A stretch of 32,429 bases of DNA from an uncultured Bacteroidota bacterium (GTDB lineage: Bacteria; Bacteroidota; Bacteroidia; Chitinophagales; Chitinophagaceae), in assembly GCA_903871575.1 (NCBI GenBank), contig CAIQHJ010000055.1, positions 1 through 32,429 of the forward strand. Reading direction: 5' to 3'. The notes under the pieces are model-generated. The model was given only the letters and a program-made list of their open reading frames with translations. It made no database searches and was not told where the DNA came from. A program made the position numbers and the translations under genes. Numbering within the stretch: the stretch's first letter is position 1; each line of letters begins with the position of its first letter. Positions 27,497 to 32,429 of the stretch are shown here, one piece after another.

Positions 27497-29074
27497 TTAT
27501 TTGAATTGTGCAGCAATACCCTCTGCCAATTGTACCATTTGTTTCAACCCTTCTTCAGGTAAACCACCTTTCTTAAATTCTGCAAGGATTTCTGGATGTT
27601 TGTTTTCCATTTCCATTAAGAACTGTTCTTCAAATGCTTTTACATTTCTAACGGCTACGTTTTTCAACAAACCTTGTGTACCCAAATAAATGATGGCTAC
27701 TTGTTTTTCTACGCTAAATGGAGAATACTGAGATTGTTTTAGAATTTCAACGTTTCTTGCACCTTTATCAATTACATTTTTGGTTGCAGCGTCCAAGTCG
27801 CCACCAAATTTTGAGAAGGCTTCCAATTCGCGGTAAAGTGCCTGATCCAATTTCAAAGTACCTGCTACTTTTTTCATGGATTTAATTTGCGCATTACCAC
27901 CCACACGACTAACAGAAATACCTACGTTAATCGCCGGACGAATACCTGCGTTGAACAAGTTACTTTCCAAGAATATCTGACCATCGGTGATGGAAATTAC
28001 GTTGGTTGGGATGTATGCAGAAACGTCACCTGCTTGTGTTTCGATAATTGGTAGGGCTGTTAACGAACCGCCACCTTTTACCAAATGCTTAATAGACGCT
28101 GGCAAATCGTTCATTTGTTGTGCAATCTCATCTTTAGAAACCACTTTTGCAGCTCTTTCCAACAAACGGCTATGCAAGTAGAAAACGTCACCTGGATATG
28201 CCTCACGACCTGGCGGACGACGAAGCAACAAAGAAACCTCGCGATACGCTACGGCTTGTTTAGATAAATCATCATAAATAATTAAAGCTGGTCTGCCGGT
28301 ATCACGGAAGAACTCTCCAATTGCGGCACCAGCAAATGGTGCGTAGAATTGTAAAGGTGCTGGATCAGAAGCAGAAGCAGCAACGATGGTGGTATATTCC
28401 ATCGCGCCATTTTCTTCTAATGTTTTCATGATACCCGCAATGGTAGATGCTTTTTGACCAATCGCAACATATATACAATATACTGGTTTGCCTGCAGCGA
28501 AAAATTCTTTTTGGTTGATGATGGTATCGATAGCAATTGCCGTCTTACCGGTTTGACGATCGCCGATGATCAACTCACGCTGACCACGACCAACTGGAAT
28601 CATCGCATCAATCGCTTTGATACCTGTTTGCAATGGTTCTTTTACGGGCTCTCTAAAAATCACCCCTGGCGCTTTACGCTCCAATGGCATTTCATATAAT
28701 TCTCCTTTAATTGGTCCTTTACCATCAATGGGCTCGCCAAGTGTATTGATAACGCGACCGCACATGCCCTCGCCTACTTTAATAGAGGCGATCTGATTGG
28801 TTCTTTTTACATTATCTCCTTCCTTGATTTCGCCGCTGTCTCCCATCAAAACCACACCCACATTGTCTTCCTCCAAGTTTAAAGCAATGGCTTTCACACC
28901 ATTATCGAATTCTACGAGCTCACCTGAACGAACGTTGTTTAAACCATAAATCCGCGCAATACCGTCTCCCACCTGAAGTACAGTACCAACTTCTTCTAAA
29001 CTTGCGCCTACATTGAAGTTGCTTAATTGCTGGCGAAGGATCGCCGAAATTTCATCTGGTTTTATTTCTACCAT
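27497..29074 (-). CDS. atpA: F1F0 ATP synthase alpha subunit
   Basis: 525 aa; [15 protein letters not shown] Walker [65 protein letters not shown]. Confidence 0.98.
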   Translation of the reverse strand: MVEIKPDEISAILRQQLSNFNVGASLEEVGTVLQVGDGIARIYGLNNVRSGELVEFDNGVKAIALNLEEDNVGVVLMGDSGEIKEGDNVKRTNQIASIKVGEGMCGRVINTLGEPIDGKGPIKGELYEMPLERKAPGVIFREPVKEPLQTGIKAIDAMIPVGRGQRELIIGDRQTGKTAIAIDTIINQKEFFAAGKPVYCIYVAIGQKASTIAGIMKTLEENGAMEYTTIVAASASDPAPLQFYAPFAGAAIGEFFRDTGRPALIIYDDLSKQAVAYREVSLLLRRPPGREAYPGDVFYLHSRLLERAAKVVSKDEIAQQMNDLPASIKHLVKGGGSLTALPIIETQAGDVSAYIPTNVISITDGQIFLESNLFNAGIRPAINVGISVSRVGGNAQIKSMKKVAGTLKLDQALYRELEAFSKFGGDLDAATKNVIDKGARNVEILKQSQYSPFSVEKQVAIIYLGTQGLLKNVAVRNVKAFEEQFLMEMENKHPEILAEFKKGGLPEEGLKQMVQLAEGIAAQFK

Positions 29075-29167
29075 AATTGATAAGTTGAAATGTGATGTTT
29101 TGAATGAAATGCGATGTAATAATATTAAAATCGACTCCCTTCAAAACAATGGGCTTAAAATTGGGTG

Positions 29168-29198
29168 CAAAGGTAGGGTTGAGGAGGTAGACAACAAA
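29168..29198 (-). promoter_or_regulatory. Canonical Bacteroidota promoter of atpA (TTTG-N19-TACCTTTG on minus)
   Basis: CAAAGGTA at 29168-29175 and CAAA at 29195-29198 on plus, 19-bp spacer. Confidence 0.75.
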
Positions 29199-29450
29199 AA
29201 AAAAGAACAACGATTTCATAGAATAAATGGAGAATTTTCAAAATACACCTGTTTGCTATGCCTCATTTTGAAATTTAAAGATTTATGACTGTCAAAATTC
29301 TATCTAAAATTAAAATAGTGTAAAGAAAATAGAGTAATTTTCGCCTCAATTTTTTATCCGAATACAAAAACATTCTGTCCCCTCTTCAAAACTGAGCATT
29401 TTACCGCCCTAACAAACCTTTATTTTTATTGATTAATACATATTTTATTT

Positions 29451-32429
29451 ATGAAAAAAATTGTACTCGTATTTGCTGTCTTGATGTGTGGTTTTGCTGT
29501 GAATGCACAAGAATTGGATAAATCGAAAGCCATGGAGTTGGTTGTGAAAAACAAGATGACGATAGGACTTTCGGAGGAAGATCTTTTAAATTCAACAGTA
29601 AGCAATGCCTACTACAGCAGAAGTTCTGGACTAACATATGTGTATTTGCAACAATTCTATAAATCGCTGCCTGTTTTCAACCAATTGATGACCATTTCCT
29701 TTAAAAATGATCAATGGCAATCTACATCTGGCACATTCATCAACGATATTTCAAATAAAGTAAATACTGCGTTTATTTTTCCGGCTGTTACGCCTGATGC
29801 GGCTGTGCAAACCGCTTTGAAATTAAAAAAAATAAACCACGCCGCTGCGCTTACCGCATCTACATTGATTCCGGGAAGAAAATACGATTTTGGCAAAGCA
29901 AATATTGCCAACGAAAACATTACCGCAGAATTGCTTTGGGTGCCCGTTAATGGCGGCGAAAAACTTTGCTTGGCATGGCAAATTTATCTGGTACCAAAAA
30001 ATAAATCCGATTACTGGATGGTTCGTATAGATGCCAACAGCAATCAACACATCAGCGAAAACAACCTCACTGTTTATTGTAACTGGGATAAAACAGATGG
30101 CCATCACAATTGGGTTTCAACATCAAATTTTGTAATGACAAAAGCAGCAAACAAGAAAGCAACAGTTGCGCCGCTTTTTTACAATATTTTTCAGCCGCAA
30201 AGTCCTAGCATTGTAAATGGCGCAAGTTATAAAGTTGTAAAGCATCCTGCCGAAAGTCCCTCCCATCCTGGCGGAACGCCAACCATCGTTACCAATCCAT
30301 GGACCAATGCTCCAGGTAATGCTACCAGTTTGAATTGGCACAGCACAGGCGTGGCAGATTATATTTATACAAGAGGAAACAATGTTTGGGCACAAGAAGA
30401 TGCCAATGGAAACAATGGTACAGGAACAGCTACCAACTCAACGACTACCGGCGACCCCTTGACATTTAATTTCACACCAGATTTTACCATCTCACCTTCA
30501 GAAAACGCAACCACTCCCAATCAACAATTTAATGTCACCAATTTATTTTATTGGAACAATGTAATTCATGACATCATGTACCAATATGGGTTTGATGAGG
30601 TTGGCGGAAATTTTCAATCCAACAATCAAGGAAGAGGAGGCGCAGGAAATGATTATGTTTTGGCAGATGCTCAAGATGGTAGCGGCACCAACAATGCCAA
30701 CTTCTCCACTCCGGCAGATGGTGGCAGCGGTAGAATGCAAATGTTTTTGTGGAATGCCATCCCCACATTTACTGTAAATACGCCGTCCAACATTGCTGGC
30801 CAATACCAGGCGGTTGAAAGTAATTTCAGTACTGCAAATAAATTAGCAACAGTTGGACAAAAAACAGGAAATCTGGTATATTATAACGACAACGCTGCAG
30901 GCACAACACACGAAGGTTGCGCGGGTTTGCCTGTGAATTCTGTGTTGGGTAAAATAGCATTGATAGACAGGGGAAATTGCAATTTCACTGTTAAAGTAAA
31001 AAATGCGCAGTTGGCTGGCGCCATTGCTGCAGTAGTCGTAAACAATGTACAAGGAAGTCCCATCACTATGGGCGGTACAGACAATACGGTTACCATACCA
31101 GCAATCATGGTTTCCATTAATGATGGCCAAGTTTTAAAAACACAATTGCTTACGAGTGCAGTAAATGTAACCATGGCTCAAGGACAGGCAATTGATGGCG
31201 ATGTGGACAATGGTGTTGTTTGTCATGAATATGCGCATGGTATCAGCAATCGTTTAACTGGCGGACCATCGCAGGCTTCTTGTTTGGGAAATGCAGAGCA
31301 AATGGGAGAAGGTTGGAGTGATTATTATGGAATGATGCTAACCCAAGATTGGGCTGGATCAAATATGAATACTGGTGCTTTGTCTCCAAGAGGAATTGGA
31401 ACTTATGTAGTTGGACAACTTCCCAACCAATCGGGTATTCGTACTCAAAAATATTGTACCGATTTTGACATCAACAACAAAGTTTATGCTTCAACTGTTC
31501 CAACAGAGACACATGATTTAGGCGAAATATGGTGTGCTACGTTGTGGGATATGACTTGGAATATTATTCAGCAAACCGGGGTTATCAATCCCAATATTTA
31601 TGACGCAACATCATCAGCAGGAAACAATATTGCATTAAAACTCGTAACAGAAGGAATGAAATTACAGCCCTGTTCTCCTGGTTTTATTGATGGTAGAAAT
31701 GCTATTTTAAAAGCAGATTCTATTTTGTATGCTGGTGCTTATAATTGTGCCATCAGAGAAGCATTCAGAAGAAGGGGAATGGGTTTATATGCATCACAAG
31801 GCTCATCGGGAAGTGTAACCGATCAGGTAGCAGATTTTACACCTTTTGTTACCATTCAAAAAAATGAAAACATCGCTGAAGCATTGGAAGGCCAAACCGT
31901 TACATACGCAACCAGTGTTACCAGCTGTAGCCCAGTTTCTAATTATGTGTTGAGAGATACACTTCCTACCAATGTTACGTATGTTTCTGGTGGTACGTAT
32001 AATGCAACCAATCGTGTGGTTAGTTTTCCAGTTGATTTTACAGCAGGAGCAACGCAAACCTTTTCATTTGTGGTTTCTGTAAATGCTGGAAGTTATTTTT
32101 CTCCTGTTACTTTATTGGATGAACAAATTACATCAACTACAGTTCCAACTACATTAACAGCGTCCTCAACAACTGCGAATACCTGGACTGTTTCTACAAC
32201 ACAAAGCCAAAGTGCACCAAACGCTTTGTTTACACCCAACGCAGCCGTTGCTTCTGATCAAAAATTGGAAACAACCAATGCCATCGCTTTGGGTGCTGGA
32301 ACTTCCGCAATTCAATTTGGTCATCGATACAATACACAAGCTGGAACAGATGGAGGTATTGTTGAAATAACTACAGACAATGGAACAACCTGGTTGGATT
32401 TATCAGAAAAAATGACGGCAGGTTACTAC
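29451..32429 (+). CDS. M36 (fungalysin-type) metalloprotease with inserted PA domain and a DUF11-like repeat; C-terminus cut by the window edge
   Basis: Manual plus-strand translation from ATG at 29451: MKKIVLVFAVLMCGFAVNAQ (signal peptide); NLFYWNNVIHDIMYQYGFDE; PA-like segment GKIALIDRGNCNFTVKVKNAQLAGAIAAVVVNN; VVCHEYAHGISNRLTGG (HExxH at 31224-31238) and EQMGEGWSDYYGMML. Not in the ORF track because there is no stop in the window. Confidence 0.93.
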   Translation, partial: MKKIVLVFAVLMCGFAVNAQELDKSKAMELVVKNKMTIGLSEEDLLNSTVSNAYYSRSSGLTYVYLQQFYKSLPVFNQLMTISFKNDQWQSTSGTFINDISNKVNTAFIFPAVTPDAAVQTALKLKKINHAAALTASTLIPGRKYDFGKANIANENITAELLWVPVNGGEKLCLAWQIYLVPKNKSDYWMVRIDANSNQHISENNLTVYCNWDKTDGHHNWVSTSNFVMTKAANKKATVAPLFYNIFQPQSPSIVNGASYKVVKHPAESPSHPGGTPTIVTNPWTNAPGNATSLNWHSTGVADYIYTRGNNVWAQEDANGNNGTGTATNSTTTGDPLTFNFTPDFTISPSENATTPNQQFNVTNLFYWNNVIHDIMYQYGFDEVGGNFQSNNQGRGGAGNDYVLADAQDGSGTNNANFSTPADGGSGRMQMFLWNAIPTFTVNTPSNIAGQYQAVESNFSTANKLATVGQKTGNLVYYNDNAAGTTHEGCAGLPVNSVLGKIALIDRGNCNFTVKVKNAQLAGAIAAVVVNNVQGSPITMGGTDNTVTIPAIMVSINDGQVLKTQLLTSAVNVTMAQGQAIDGDVDNGVVCHEYAHGISNRLTGGPSQASCLGNAEQMGEGWSDYYGMMLTQDWAGSNMNTGALSPRGIGTYVVGQLPNQSGIRTQKYCTDFDINNKVYASTVPTETHDLGEIWCATLWDMTWNIIQQTGVINPNIYDATSSAGNNIALKLVTEGMKLQPCSPGFIDGRNAILKADSILYAGAYNCAIREAFRRRGMGLYASQGSSGSVTDQVADFTPFVTIQKNENIAEALEGQTVTYATSVTSCSPVSNYVLRDTLPTNVTYVSGGTYNATNRVVSFPVDFTAGATQTFSFVVSVNAGSYFSPVTLLDEQITSTTVPTTLTASSTTANTWTVSTTQSQSAPNALFTPNAAVASDQKLETTNAIALGAGTSAIQFGHRYNTQAGTDGGIVEITTDNGTTWLDLSEKMTAGYY

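Noticed and set aside
29449-31174. Series of minus-strand ORFs of 62-97 aa
   Set aside because: All antisense to the M36 protease reading frame, which stays open to the window end.
1-32429. Defense island, prophage, secondary-metabolite cluster or IS element
   Set aside because: No transposase, integrase, nuclease-helicase, toxin-antitoxin, NRPS/PKS or phage structural motifs were recognised in any convincing ORF.

Overview
This is a roughly 32 kb AT-rich chromosomal segment from a Bacteroidota bacterium. The Bacteroidota assignment (possibly Chitinophagaceae-like) is inferred from protein content and from repeated TAnnTTTG-type -7 promoter boxes. Most of the window is housekeeping: an ABC exporter, a DUF983 protein, a TonB-dependent receptor, PyrD, a TerC-like protein, RsmE, DnaB, PheT, a small coiled-coil protein plus ZapA, RNase Y, ribosomal protein L19, TatA, GatA, a lytic transglycosylase, an FAD-linked oxidase, PabB, an acidic low-complexity protein, PurA, ClpX, two tandem ClpP paralogs, a YugP-type Zn protease and AtpA. 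Two long edge-truncated genes are missing from the ORF track because they have no stop or start inside the window: a secreted Ig/PKD-like protein (minus strand, 1-1221) and an M36 fungalysin-type metalloprotease with an inserted PA domain (plus strand, 29451-32429). I see no CRISPR array, rRNA, tRNA, prophage or intact IS element, and no clearly novel multi-gene system. The observations most worth following up are: operator-like perfect inverted repeats over the rplS, TonB-receptor and ABC-exporter promoters; two TTWTNCACA DnaA-box-like sites in the dnaB/pheT divergent region; a coiled-coil gene immediately upstream of zapA; tandem ClpPs that both keep the catalytic triad; an atpA isolated from other ATP synthase genes; start-codon corrections (an internal promoter in the pheT extension, and TTG starts); near-leaderless promoters; and an unexplained G/T-rich intergenic block at about 19.1 kb.
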